A DNA stretch of 64,000 nt. Source: Gymnothorax reevesii (taxonomy: Eukaryota; Chordata; Actinopteri; Anguilliformes; Muraenidae). The position numbers and the translations under genes were made by a program. Shown one piece after another: positions 43,111-54,944 of this stretch (positions are counted from its first letter, which is position 1; every line of letters begins with the position of its first letter). The notes under the pieces were generated by a model, which had not been told where the DNA came from, searched no databases, and saw only the letters and a program-made list of their open reading frames with translations. Location of the stretch: positions 152,727,947 through 152,791,946 of the forward strand of contig CM056573.1 of NCBI GenBank assembly GCA_029721435.1, read 5' to 3'.

Positions 43111-44040
43111 CATGGGTTATTAATACAGCCTTCCAGCTGCTGAAGAGTTTTGGGTCTCCTTTGACAGACTTTTCGTTTCATTCTGCGCCAAATGTTCTCA
43201 ACTGGTGATGGATCAGAACTGCAGGCAGGCAAGTTCAGCACATGGACTCTTCTACTATGAAGCCATGCTGTTGTACTAGCTGCAGTATGTGGTTTCGCAT
43301 TGTCCTGCTGAAATACACAAGGCCTTCCCTGGAATAGATTTTGTCTGGAGGGGAGCATATGTTGCTCTAAAACCTTTATATAGCTTTCAGTATTCATGGT
43401 GCTTTTTAAAACGTGCAAGTGTCCCACTCCATATGCAGTAATGCATCCCCATACCATCAGAGATGCTGGCTTTTGAACTGAACGCTGATAACAGGAGGGG
43501 TGGTCTTTCTCCTGTTTAGCCCGGAGGACACAACGCCCACAATTTCCAACAAGAATGTCAAATTTGGACTCGTCTGACCACAGGACACTTTGACACTTTG
43601 CTACAGTCCATTTTAAATGAGTCTTGGCCCACAGAACACAGTGGCGCTTCTGGATCATGCTCAACAATGGCTTCCTTTTTGCATGATAGAGTTTTAGGTG
43701 GCATTTGTGGATGGCTGGGTGGTCTGTCTTTACTGACAGAGGTTTCTTGAAGTATTCCTGGGCCCATTTAGTAATGTCAATGACAGAATCATGCCAATGA
43801 GTGATGCAGTGGTGTCTGAGGGCCCGAAGATCACAGGCATCCAGGAAAGGTCTTCGGCCTTGTCCCTAAGGCACAGAGATTTTTCCAGTTTCTCTGAATC
43901 TCTTGATGATGTCATGCACTGTCGATAACGAGACCTTCAAAGCCTTTCCAATTTGACGTTGAGGAACATTGTTTTTAAAGTATTCCACAATTTTTTTTTA
44001 CGCAAACCTTCACAGGTTGGAGAGCCTCTGGCCATCTTTA
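43095..44040 (-). pseudogene. Tc1-like transposase relic, third lineage
   Basis: Reads on the minus strand from MARGSPTCEGLR near 44036, with frame changes in the helix-turn-helix region, to a long catalytic stretch at 43095-43667: [52 protein letters not shown] and [20 protein letters not shown]. The catalytic Asp, Asp and Glu are present with DD34E spacing, but the N-terminus is broken. About 35% of the relic overlaps nothing else. AAGTTGGGACATGGGC-type sequence beyond 44200 suggests the element's 5' end, without a clear terminus. Confidence 0.82.
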
Positions 44041-44993
44041 CTTCTGAAAGACTCAACCTCTCTAAGAAATCCCTTTTATAACCAATCATGTTACACATCT
44101 GAAGCCAGTTAACGTATTACCTTATTAGTTAGCAATTACTTGCTAAATGTTCTTTCAGCTGATTCTATTATATATTAATTGCTTTTTTCAGCCCTTTTAT
44201 GCCCATGTCCCAACTTTTTTGAGACCTTTTGCAGCCAGAAAATTTTGAAATAAGCTAATTTTGTGGATAAAAATTTAAAATGTCTCCGTTTCAACATTTG
44301 AAATGTTATCTGTGCTGTATTGTAAATAACATATTGACTCATGCGATCTGAAAGTCATTGCATTTTGATTTAATTCACAATTTAGACTTCGTCCAAGCCA
44401 TTTCAGAATTAGGGTTGTATATAGTACTAATGAGCAGTTTTATTCAATTCCAGGGGGGGCAACTCCTCAGCTTCTTCAAAAAGTGCCATTTTCTCATGGA
44501 ATGGCTGAGAAGTACTTCTTGTTTCACTATTAGACAGAACATCAAAAATTACTTTGTCATTGTGCACAAGGAAGAAAATATAAGAACTGGCAGTTCAAAA
44601 GGGACAGATGATTGGAGACCTTCATAAACAGTGCATTCAGAAAGTATTCAGACCCCTTCACTTTTTTCACTTTATGTCACAGCCTTATGCTTAAAATCAT
44701 TTAAATTAATTTTTTCCCTCATCAGCCTACACTCAGTACCCGATAATGACAATGCAAAAACAGAATTATAAAAATTTTGTAATTTTATTCAAAAGACTTT
44801 ATTTGGAAAGGTACACACTTGTCTGTATAAGGTCTCTCAGCTGTCAATGCATCTCAGAGCAAAAACCAAGCCAGAAGGTCAAAAGAACTGCCTACAGGGT
44901 TTAGAGACAGGATTGTCTCAAGGCACAGATCTGGGGAAGGCTGCAAAGAATCGCTGCGGCATTGAAAGTTCACAAGAGCATAGTTGTCTCTAT

Positions 44994-47445
44994 AGCCCCG
45001 GCCAGACTACACAAAACTACGCATAATTTCACTTCTCGGTATTTTACTTCTCATAGTTTGGATAGTCTGACCACAAACTTCTTGAAAACTTACCAGCGAA
45101 ACTTCCCGCAAAACTTTCCACTCCGACTTAAGAAGTTTCTCGCTTCCCACGAAACTTCTCAAATGTTTTCGGTGGTCTGGCCAAGCAGTTTTGAAACTAC
45201 AAGTAGTTTGTCACATGATTAATACCATCTACTGCCTTGTCTTGTCTGTTGGCATTTTTTGTGCACTGTATTCCTGTGTATGTTCTACTCATCAAGTTAG
45301 CCTGCATGCTATAGGTAGTGTTGTGATTTTACTGAGTCAACATTGAAGAAAGGTACAGCTAGTTTTTTTTTTAATTTATGTGTTTTGCACCAACTCATGG
45401 GTTTATAAGACACCAAAACAGATAGTTGCAGCATAGACATTGTGGATGAAGCATCACAATTCAATTCATTCCCAAGTAACAGAAAAATAAAAAGATGCAT
45501 ACTATAACGGCTCTTTCCTGAATAAAATATTCCGTCTTCTCTCGCAGGCCTTGCAAACAAAGTCTGCAACAGCAAACGTTCCTCTCCTGAAGCACAATTC
45601 TAATTTTTCATAATTATCCAACTCAAAGAAATAAACATAAATAGAGGACCTTCTACGTAATAATACCTCCCTCTCAACATCGTTAAGCAGGACAATAAAA
45701 CAAAAAATGAATTTCATTCTCAATTTCTCAGTACGTAGTCTGTCTTCTTCTGGACAGTTAATAAACCTACCTGTCTCTAAGGCTAAACAGAACATAGTTG
45801 TGCACAAAAAGATCTTTGTCTGTTGTTTAAATTATATTTCCCATAATATTTTGCGTTAAAGCCATTTTTTATGAGACCATAAGTTTGTAACTTTGGTTTA
45901 TACCATTTATCAACTGACCATTTTTCTTTATACAACAAGAACATTTTACTCTTAATCTCCTGAATATCACAGGTTAACCTATTATAATTCTATAACCTAA
46001 ATGACATATCATTCAAGTGAAATATAGATTTCAACTCTTTAACCCAGGGATGACCGTGTGAAATGCACTAATTAAAAATCTTTTTAGTGAATCTTTGATC
46101 AGACATCATCACAAGTCTATTCCAAAGCCGAATCATCTCACATCTATGTCTGATGTTTGGAGGCATCCATCCCATATCTCCACAAATAGCCAAAACTGAA
46201 GTGAATTTCTGAACTCCAAGAAAGGATTGAATAGCTCTGTGATGCATGGTGTTACAGTTTTTGGATTCAAGGAACCCCCAGACGCCAGAAGCATAGTCTG
46301 ACACAGGACATAATCATGAATTATAAAGCTGTGTGTAAGTATGAAATCCCAAACCACCACAGTGCTTAACTTTGTTGATTACGGATCCCAGTGCTCTACC
46401 TGCAGACTCAGCTAAGACACTGACTGCTTCTTTAAATGACACATGCTCATGCAATGTCAAGCCAAGATATTTGTATTGATCACGATATGACAACATTACC
46501 GAACCAAGAGTAAAAACAACTGAGCTTCTCTCCACTAATTTTTGTCTAAAATGCACTATTTGAGTTTTACCTTGATTTACCACTAACCTCCATTTCAAGC
46601 GCCAATCAGCAACAATGTTCAACATAATCCGAGGATCACTTTCCTCTTCTGCAAGCAAGACCACGTCATCCGCATATAATAATATGCCCACAATTTGATC
46701 GTCTATCCTGACCCCCAATTCTGATGCTTTAATTTGAGGAGCTAAATCATTTATATAAATGGAAAATATTGATGGCGATCAAACATCTCCTTGTTTCACA
46801 CCAAATTGTTGGGGAAACCATCCAGTTGTGTACCCAGTCACCTGAACACAGGCGTCTGGTGCTTGATAGAGAGACTTAATGGCATGATTAAACTTTCTGT
46901 GAACACCAGAAGTTAACAGCCCATTTTGAAGAAGTTCCTGATTGACCCAATCGAACGCTTTCTTAAAATCAATAAAGCAAACAAGAGTGGACTTATTCTC
47001 CTTGATTCTTGCTGGTGTGATGGAAGTAACTACATATACATGGTCGATACGAGCTCTATCTTTTCTAAATCCATTTTATTTGTCTATAAGCAAACCAGTC
47101 CTCTCAAGATGCTCTACGAGTCTGCCATTTAAAAGTGAAGAGTACAATTTATATACACAGCTAATGAGACTCAATCTGAAAAATAATTACTTTGCCAAGT
47201 AATATTCACCTTCTATGTGAAAGTACTCATAACAAAACCACCTGTTCAAAAAATTTTATCGCCATGTGAATTCATGCCACAAAAAAATTCCCCGGTGTGT
47301 CGAGACCTTTATTTGAAGGGAGAAGACAGCGCATAAAAAAAGGACTTTTTTACAGTTGGTAGTGTCGGTAGTATGATTACGCACTTGAAACTTCAGGAAG
47401 TGATCAAGTAAACTTTGCGTAGTTTCGCTTAGTCTGACTGAGGCT
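44994..47445. mobile_element. TIR element carrying a LINE relic
   Basis: A 2,452-bp insertion in the Tc1 relic. The left end AGCCCCGGCCAGACTACACA and right end (reverse complement AGCCTCAGTCAGACTAAGCG) match at most positions, and both continue with AAACTACGCA-A-TTT. The flanking 3-bp TAT (44991-44993, 47446-47448) appears duplicated. The interior holds a minus-strand LINE relic. The superfamily is not assigned. Confidence 0.65.
45363..47170 (-). pseudogene. LINE reverse transcriptase and C-terminus, broken
   Basis: On the minus strand: NGFRKDRARIDHVYVV, CFIDFKKAFDWV (RT), a GVKQGDV segment followed by a stop, then GILLYADDVVLLAEE (catalytic YADD at about 46670), KYLGLTLHE, GRALGSVINKVKH, further stops, WRxCLQ-like C-terminal segments and EKLELCFRRGTFAVADFVC. 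The 3' end is near an A-run (T-run on the + strand, 45363-45373). It is 5'-truncated and has several stops, so it is inactive. The clade is not assigned. Confidence 0.75.
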
Positions 47446-48384
47446 TATAATTCTTAAACAGAAGAAGTTCAGAACAATCAAGACTCGGGGAGAATGGCCT
47501 TGGTAAGAGAGGTAACCAAGATCCCGATGAGCTGCAAAGAACCTGTGTGGAGATGGGAGAAACTTGCAGAAGGATAAGCATTACTGCAGCACTCCACTGA
47601 TCTGGGCTTTATGGCAGAGTGCTCAGGACCTCAGACTGGGTTGAAGGTTCACCTTCCAGCAGGACAATGACCCAAGCACAGCCAAGGCAACGCAAGAATG
47701 GCTTAGGTACAATTCTGTTAATGTCCAAGTGTGTCTTTGCTTGAGCCCTGAACTAAACCCAATTGAAGACCACCGGAGAGATCTGAAAATGACTGTCTAC
47801 TGTCAGTTGCCATCCATCTTGACAGAGCTTGAAAGGATCTGCGGCGAAAAATGGCAGAAAATTCCTCAGTTCCAGTGTGCAACGCTTGTCATAGCCAAGA
47901 AGACTAAAGGCTTTAGTTGCTGCTGAAGGTGTTTCAACTAAGCAGTGAATAAAGGGTCTGAATACTTGTTATATCATATTTCAGTTTTTCCTTTTAATAA
48001 ATTTGCAAAATGAATCTGTTTTTGCTTTGTCATTATAGGGTATTCAGGGTGAAAAATGAATTCAAATGATTTTCCGCTGTGAATCACTGGGAATGTATGG
48101 CAGGCTTAACTGACATCTTGATGTCACCAGGTTTGAATAGGCACAATCAGATGCCACCTCCATAAGCACCAGCTTGTTGGTTTGTTTGTAACTTGCAAGA
48201 CCAAAGCTTTTACTGACCCCCAAGACAGAATCAAGCTCTTGTGCTCTGCCAAAAGTCATTTAAATTATGACTTGACTAAAATACTGCTGTCAAATGACAG
48301 CAAAATTGAAAATTTCAATCAGATGCAGCAATAGCAATTTTTATGTCAAAACAGAGATGCATACAAGGAACGGAACCTCATAAC

Positions 48385-48705
48385 CACAGTAAAATATGGT
48401 GGTAGATTAGTGATGCTGGAGGGTTACTTTGGTACCAGAGGCCCCAAAGCACTCGCATCAATAGCATAATAGATTCCATTGTGTATTGGGAAATTTTGAA
48501 CACCAATCTGATTCCCTCCACCAGAAGGCTAAGTAGATTTGACCGTAACTGGATTTTCCCTTAAGAAAGGGACACAGGGCACACATTGAAATCCAAATGG
48601 TTCTGGGACAACAAAATCAATGTACTGCAAGTGGTCATCTCAGTCACCAAACCTCAACCCAATCAAGAACCTGTGGGCTGAACTGAAGCAGGCAGCTTTT
48701 AAGCA
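48385..48705 (+). pseudogene. Tc1-like transposase fragment
   Basis: Plus-strand pieces resemble the Tc1 catalytic region: AAAATATGGTGGTAGATTAG corresponds to the VKYGGGSVM area, ACCAATCTGATTCCCTCCACC to the LIPS area, and AACCTCAACCCAATCAAGAA to NLNPIKN with the catalytic Glu changed to Lys. Stops occur throughout. Confidence 0.6.
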
Positions 48706-48849
48706 TTAACCATGAATGTGTCTCACTTTTCGAGGAACTGCATGGAGAAATGGTCAGAAATTTGTCCGTTGTGAGCCTTCTTCTATTCAAACTAGAGGCC
48801 ATTCGATAGAGCGCATACCTCCGCCATGCCATATATCGGTCATTTTGTT

Positions 48850-49215
48850 TACAGAATATGTTCAGGATCACTTCAAACATTAAATCAACTCTCTCTTGGA
48901 CTACTACCTATCATCCTGCCTAATTTCATGCCATACCATTCCAACTTTTTTAAGTTACCCAGGCAGAAACATCACACAGTCCTGCATTAGACAGATATAT
49001 TTGATTTCTTCCAGATCCAGAATCCATAATATGTTCCAGATCTTTTCCAAAATTCAATCAACTCATCTGTGCACTACCATGGATCATCCTACCTAATTTC
49101 ATGACAAAATTTATATAACTTTTTAATTTACCTTCTTCATAGACAGACCTGCAGATGGACAGACAAACAAACGGGTGAAAACATAACCTCCTGGCGGAGA
49201 TTTTGTGTTGTGTTA
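48850..49215. repeat. Repeat ending in AACCTCCTGGCGGAG
   Basis: Two diverged near-repeats of CAACTC-TCT-TGGACTAC / CATCCTGCCTAATTTCATG at 48887-48950 and 49058-49115, then GACAGACAAACAAACGGG and AACCTCCTGGCGGAG. It looks like the reverse orientation of the family at 37892. Left boundary uncertain. Confidence 0.5.
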
Positions 49216-50089
49216 TGGTAAAACAAAAAAGAGGCGTCCATCGCCTTTTTACAACGTTGGTTTAAAAAAAAAAACTGATCAGACGCGCCTCACGTTTCCA
49301 CGCTGATAAAGCACGTTCGGTGTGATCGGCCCCTTATGAGGTCCTAACAGTAATACCCTCTGCACAGCAAGCCGTTATCCTCACTCGAATCACGGAGCAC
49401 TACCAAACTGGTTGGCAGCTATTCAGTATCATCATGGCTGCCACAGTTCTATGCGATTACCGTTTAGCAGCACAAGAAATTAACGTGTATATTGTCTTTA
49501 CTGGATGTACGCTGGACGTTGTTAGACACCCCAGTAATTGACATGTTGTCAAGCATTAAAGTAAGCCGAAGATTTCTGAATTTCATTTTATTGTGCCCAC
49601 TGGTTCTTTGTGGTACTCTTACCGAGCTACTTAGCGGACATTAGCGCATGAGCTAGGTAGTTAGCAAGGAAGGGAGCAAGCTAATAAAACACAGAATTCA
49701 TTATTCAATGGTTGGCGCAATCACAATCTCACTGAGTAAAATCACACTTTACAGAAAATTCAGTAGCAGCTGTGACGAAATGCTAACACGCTAGTTTAAA
49801 TAGTTCATTAAACACATAACTAGTAGACAAACTTCTCCAACCTCAGACGCAGGTCGAAGGGGTTCAAATCAAGCCAATATGAGTATTTTAATGACATCCA
49901 AAAGACAATGGAACAATTAGGATTGCTGGCTTGTCTAATAGACTAACAGCAGCTCCAATTACAATCAGCTCATGACTGGTTGACAGGCAGGTATTACCAG
50001 AGACAAATGAATCACTTTCATCCAGTGCCATATATGGCGCTGAAATAAAACATATCTAACCAATGGTGTTGCTGCACTAAAACACGCAA
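49216..50089. other. Giant intron, nothing recognised
   Basis: No supported gene or family. Confidence 0.5.
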
Positions 50090-50330
50090 GGGCTACATTC
50101 ACACTGCAGGCAAATGTGGCCCAAATCTAATTTTTTTTCCCCCTTTGTGACTCAGGTCAAATTCTTTTATGACAGTGTGAACAGGACAAGTCACATGGAA
50201 TCTGATCGTTTCAAGTCCGATCTGGGCCATTTTCAAATGTGTTACTGCATCGGATTCATATTGGATTCTGTTGAAGGCGACCGCGGTCTGAGCAGCCATG
50301 TTGTGTTGAATCTAAGAGTATTATGTGAAC
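50090..50330. repeat. Dispersed fish repeat (ATTCACACTGCAGGC type)
   Basis: ATTCACACTGCAGGCAAATG, GTGGCCCAAATCTAATTTTT, GACAGTGTGAACAGGACA, CGATCTGGGCCA and GCGACCGCGGTCTGA occur in an order I recognise from a common teleost non-autonomous DNA repeat. Recollection, not a search. Confidence 0.4.
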
Positions 50331-50664
50331 AACCAAACAAAAAAAAAGATTTGAGCAATAAATCAGAATTGAGCATTAAGGCCTGCAGTGAGAACATAGC
50401 TCACAGTTGAGGTTCACGACAGTTTCAACTGATTTTTGACAGTTGGAATTGTTAGGACGCTCTGGATTGAGCCGTAAATTAAGGGTTTGAAAGCCAATAA
50501 GGAGGGAAAAGGTGATTTTAACCATACTTTGTGGTGAAGTCATCGAACTGTTAGTTTTTATTTTTTTATCAGATTTGACTGCTGATTGGACATGTGTTGG
50601 TTTATGTCTCTGTGACCATTAATAGTGAAGTTATGGTTATTGCTCTGTTCAAAACATGGGAAGC

Positions 50665-51935
50665 ATAGTTTGCTGCTAGGTGTTTACTAGGCCATTGCTA
50701 GGCGGTTGCTAAGGTGTTCTGGGTGGTTTCTAGGGCATGCTAGGCAGTTCCTTTGGTGTTTTAGGTGGTTGCTAGGTCATTGCTAGGCGGTTGCTATGGT
50801 GTTCTGGGTTGTTGATAGGGCGTTGCTTAGTGGTTGCTGTGGTGTTCTGGGTGGTTGCTAGGGCATTACTAGGTGGTTGCTCTGGTGTCCAGGGTGGTTG
50901 CTTAGGCATTGCTAGGCGGTTGCTATGGTGTTCTGGGTGGTTGCTAGGGCTTGCTAGGTGATTGCTATGGTGTTTCGGGTGGTTGCTAGGTGATTACTAT
51001 GGTGTTCTGGGTTGTTGATAGGGCATTGCTAAGTGGTTGCTATGGTGTTCTGGGTGGTTGCTTGGGCATTGCTTGGTGATTGCTATGGTGTACTGGGTGG
51101 TTGCTAAGGCATTGCTAGGCGGTTGCTATGGTGTTCTGGGTGGTTGCTAGTTCGTTTCTAGGCAGTTGCTATGGTGTTTGGAGTGGTTGCTAGGCCGCTG
51201 ATAGGCAGTTGCTATGGTGTTCCAGGTGATTGCTAAGTCATTGCTATGGTGTTTCGGGTGGTTGCTAGGGCGTGCTAGGCGGTTGCCATGGTGTTCTGAA
51301 TAGTTGCTAGGTGGTTGCTATGGTGTTCTGGGTGGTTGCTAGGGCATTGCTATGGTGTTCCAGCTGGTTGCTAGGTGGTTGCTATGGGGTTTTGGGTGGT
51401 TGCTTGGGCGTTGCTAGGCTGTTGCTATGGTGTTCCAGGCGGTTGCTAGGCGGTTGCTATGGTATTTTGGGTGGTTGCTAGGGCATTACTATGCGGTTGC
51501 TATGGTGTTCTGGGTGGTTGCTAGGTGGTTGCTGTGGTGTTCTGGGTGGTTGCTAAGGTGTTGTTAGGCTGTTGCTATGGTGTTCCAGGTGGTTGCCAGG
51601 CGGTTGCTATGGTCTTTGTGGTGGTTGCTAGGGCATTGCTAGGCAGTTGCTATGGTGTTCTGGGTGATTACTAAGGTGTTGCTGGGCTGTTGCTATGTTG
51701 TTCCTGGTGGCTGGCAAGGTATTGCAAGACATTTCATGGTGTTCTGGGCTGTTGCTAGAGCATTGCTAGGCTGTTACTATGGTGCTCCTCCTGGTTGCTA
51801 GGGCGTTGCAAGGTGGTAGCTATGGTATTCCTGATGGTTGCTGAGGCGTTGCTTGGCAGTTGCCATGGTGGTGTGGGTGATTCCTTGTGCGTAACTAGGC
51901 GATTGCTATGGAGTGCTGCCTGGTTGCTAGGGAGG
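50665..51935. repeat. GTTGCTAGG/GTTGCTATGGTGTTCTGG minisatellite
   Basis: About 1.27 kb of head-to-tail units built from GGTTGCTAGG(GCATT)GCTAGG and GGTTGCTATGGTGTTCTGGG. Units are about 20-45 bases and variable, and there are dozens of them. It has no coding sense on either strand. Variability between units indicates repeated slippage and unequal exchange, not one recent burst. Confidence 0.95.
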
Positions 51936-52025
51936 GATGAAAATCCATGTTTTTCGGAATAGTGGGAAATCTGTAAATCAGATCGCTTAGAAAAGACATA
52001 CCACACCCGATCACGCTGCACGATT

Positions 52026-52031
52026 TAATAT

Positions 52032-52084
<53 letters not shown>
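52026..52084. repeat. (TA)n microsatellite
   Basis: About 59 bases of almost pure alternating TA with a single AA interruption. Confidence 0.97.
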
Positions 52085-52087
<3 letters not shown>

Positions 52088-52490
52088 ATGGGTTTTCTCA
52101 AAGCTGTAGGACTAGTGGCGAACCATAATTTTTACAGACTAATAAATAATAATAAAAATATGGGCACAGAATAAAATAAGTGGGGAGAGTAGTGGGCCTG
52201 CCCTCAGCTCAGGCCCACTAAAAATCTGAGAATTCCAGGCACTCAGAAAATGATTAGATCAAAACTGTGTGGACACAACTTCAAATCCAGGACAAGCCTG
52301 TCAGTGATCTTTGTATTGTTGCATGTCTGATGGCTGCTGCCTTTTCCCTGAGAAGGCAGTCACAGTTATGCAGAAAATCTATGCTAGACACTGATGTTCC
52401 TCCCAGAGGAGTGCATCACCTCTCACTTGCACACAGCACAAAGGGATTGGTGATTCTGTAGTTCAAACGTCTTTGTTTCTATTTTGACAG

Positions 52491-52560
52491 GTTTAGGAAT
52501 CTGCGGCTGAAGCAGAGGAAGCTCCGAGACTATGCAAGTGAAATGGTGGATCTGCCCAAA
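52491..52560 (+). CDS. kcnn4: KCNN4-like channel, exon after the CaMBD
   Basis: Completes the split Lys codon (AA from the previous exon plus G) and reads FRNLRLKQRKLRDYASEMVDLPK. It corresponds to the FRQVRLKHRKLRE...MVD region of the family. Acceptor ATTTTGACAG, donor GTAAGC; it ends in phase 0. The following exon, which should start near the MHMILYD equivalent and encode the C-terminal coiled coil, was not found up to 64000. It may lie beyond the window or may have been missed. Confidence 0.92.
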
Positions 52561-52779
52561 GTAAGCCATGCACAACCTCCCAGCATTTTTTTACTGACCT
52601 GTACATACCCTCCCATTCTCTATTTTGATCATCAAAATTCAATTAATCTTGCTTCATAATACTCTCTCCCAGTCCCAAATCTCTTGTATTCCTTAGTTCA
52701 TCATTACTCATGGAAGGGTGTTTTTGAATTAATACCATTATTGCTGGTCCTCTTGATGTTTAATTCAAAGTATTAACAA

Positions 52780-53275
52780 AAATATAACTATATGTGAAAT
52801 ACAATGATTGAAGGAAAATAATTACCATCATGAAACAAATAATTATCTCAAAAACGTGTTCCAATATTATTGGACCCCTTTGATTTAATGATTTGTGCAG
52901 CGTCCCCTTGCCAAAGTAACTGTTCTGAATCATCACTATTTATGTGTAATGAGGTTCGGAAAGACATGGAAAAGAATTTAAGGCCACTTTGCATGATCTC
53001 TCCAGATCCTTTAAATTTCTAGGTCCATGTTTATGGACTCTCCTCCTCAGCTCATCCCAGAAGAGAGAACTGAGATGGTCATGGAAAATCTTGAGTTTTT
53101 GGTTGACTTACCATTTTTGTCTTCATTTTGGTACACACTTTGGCACACTGTAGTGTTGGAATCATTATGGGATCATTATGCCTTACAATCCATAATTAAT
53201 GCCCTGATTGTTGAAATGCACATTTTCACCTTTCTAGCCAATTTTATTTTAGTTTGCCTATTCCTACATTTATGA
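52780..53275. repeat. Tc1-like relic (antisense transposase landmarks)
   Basis: CAATATTATTGGACCCCTTT, ATCTCTCCAGATCCTTTAAA and CTCCTCCTCAGCTCATCCCA follow the layout of one Tc1 lineage with its transposase antisense. It is too decayed for a frame or termini. Confidence 0.5.
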
Positions 53276-53744
53276 CACTTGACAACTTTCTGTTGCACGG
53301 GGGACTAAGGCTGCATCCGAATAGTCTTTTTTGCCAAGGAAAGTTCCTAACTCCTAAAAAATGATTTGCAAATAATTGCATGGCAGCATGATAACTCCAT
53401 CAGCCATGATAACTCCATTCACATTTTTTAAATGTTAAGGAAAGGTGTCGCAGTGCTTCCTAATTTACCTCCTTTAGCATTGGGTACCCAGAGCCATTGT
53501 TTTCAAAAAGAAAAGAGGTAGCGCTATCCCACAATTTAGCATGGCAGCAACATTCAAAGCAACAACCATTCATCCGGCCATTCGTGGAAAGAAACGTATA
53601 TGAGGGGCAGGGGACACATGATAAGTCACCTAGTGTTAGAGCATTCTAATTCTCTTTGCAGAGCAGTTGTCTTTGTAAGCCATCAGGAATTCCCTTTTAC
53701 ACCTTTTCTTAACCCTATGATGTTTTCCTCAAAGATGAAAGAAA
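53276..53744. other. Nothing recognised
   Basis: No supported gene; no C-terminal channel exon. Confidence 0.4.
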
Positions 53745-53799
53745 AGTGAGAGGTGAACATTTGGAGCAGCTGTCTAGCTGTTCAGTAAACTTTCAAGAT

Positions 53800-54560
53800 G
53801 ATGGCGTGCTTGGGTGCAGCGGTTCTTTGATCTCCAGTTTGGTGCTTTTTTGTGCTTGTTTGATTGTGTTTGTCCATCTTAGTCTGGCAGACTGTGTCTA
53901 TGGTTGTCATGACCTGATCAACATCGGATTAAAGAACATCTCGACCGTGAATACTGTTATGGCCCCAATTTGTTATGACATTTACGACAGACAAAATTTT
54001 AAAACTAAAACAGGTTTAATTAAACAAAGACCAACACTAACCTACAATTTATACTACTGACCAAGATTGATAATATACAAGAAAAAAATATTTACAGTCC
54101 CTTGTGATGGGTTTGTTTGGTGATGTTCCAGGTGAGGAAAATGCTCCAACAAGCAAAATCCACAAAAAGCTTCACAGGTCTTGAAAAGAGTGACAGGTCT
54201 GGTCAAATGTATCCTTCTGCTTGCAATTTCTCCTTCTACTTTACTCTCTCAATTTTTCTCCATATATACTCTTTTGCAGCCCCCTCCCACTTTTTAGAAT
54301 TTTTTTTCTTCTCTGGGACTTTCCCCTCTCAGACATGCCCAGGACATGCCAAAACCTAGCTCCAGACTGGGCTGAACAAAAAAAGGTCAATACTGCCATC
54401 TAGTGGCATTTTTTCACATTACAATACCGACTTCCATCATGTTCACAACATCCTGCCTGACTTTGCAAGGACATCAGGTTCCCCGTTGATTGTCAATGCG
54501 CCCCTGCAAGTGGTGGAGAAGGAGAAGAGCGAGGAAGCAGAAGCGGAGCTGCCAATCCCC
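53800..54560 (+). pseudogene. LINE ORF fragment interrupted by a solo LTR
   Basis: With the LTR and one 4-bp duplication set aside, one frame reads across the junction: SLADCVYGCHDLINIGLKN, then TDFHHVHNILPDFARTSGSP, followed in a shifted frame by a basic WWRRRRARKQKR stretch. This order (LLNIG..., HNIP..IAR.PGSPW, RRRRRER-KR) is one I recall from the region just before the endonuclease in fish LINE ORF2. It is short and frameshifted. Confidence 0.45.
53955..54423 (-). mobile_element. Solo LTR of the Gmr1-type family
   Basis: 469 bp starting TGTTATGGCCCCAATTTGTTA and ending CTGCCATCTAGTGGC...TTACA, like the LTRs at 30518 and 36086. Flanked by a perfect 4-bp ATAC (53951-53954, 54424-54427). 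More diverged from the full element than that element's LTRs are from each other, so it is an older insertion or another subfamily. Solo LTRs arise by recombination between LTRs. Confidence 0.92.
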
Positions 54561-54944
54561 CTGCCCCCTGCCCCTCCACTGGAACCCCCCCCCCAACCTG
54601 AAATTCAAGATTTTTTGATCATGATTTTAAAAAGTTTGCAAGTACAAAATGTTGGGTTTGCGATGACGCCATCCCTTGTGGAAATATGCATAAAAAACAG
54701 AAAAGGACTACAAATCTGCCTTTGTCCCATGGACTCAGTTGTAAGGATGCTGAAATATGAATAAAATGCAAAGAAAACTAATGCACGTGCATCCGCAATT
54801 CCTAGTTTATCGTCTGACTGCTTTAGAGGTGCACCTTCTGGAGAGACAAACAAAATGTTTGGGCCCCCCCCCAAAAAAAATTGGAAAAAGATGTACTCGA
54901 TGGCCACTCAAATTGGCACATTTTTTAATGACTTATGAAAACTA
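54561..54944. other. Nothing recognised
   Basis: AT-rich with C-runs at about 54587 and 54864; TA at 54943-54944 is the left duplication of the next element. Confidence 0.5.

Larger units (their letters stand above)
44632..48075 (+). mobile_element. Tc1-like relic interrupted by a TIR element
   Basis: The left part (44632-44993) starts CAGTGCATTCAGAAAGTATT and contains GGGTTTAGAGACAGGATTGT and GGCACAGATCTGGGGAAGGC. The right part (47449-48075) resumes with ATTCTTAAACAGAAGAAGTT, then ATGACCCAAGCACAGCCAAGG and AATAAAGGGTCTGAATACTT. Together they form a Tc1 transposon of the salmonid-like type; the right terminus is damaged. Transposase motifs in the right part (LSPELNPIEDHRRDLK) are readable in fragments. 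Confidence 0.75.

Noticed and set aside
50665..51935. CRISPR-like or coding repeat array
   Set aside because: There are no constant repeats with unique spacers; units are variable and contiguous, and neither strand has a sustained frame. The genome is eukaryotic.
54429..54764. Open plus-strand frame after the last channel exon, with HVHNIL reminiscent of the channel's MHMILYD region
   Set aside because: It lacks an acceptor, continues upstream of the solo LTR as LINE-like sequence, and has a proline-rich tail instead of the coiled coil expected of KCNN C-termini.
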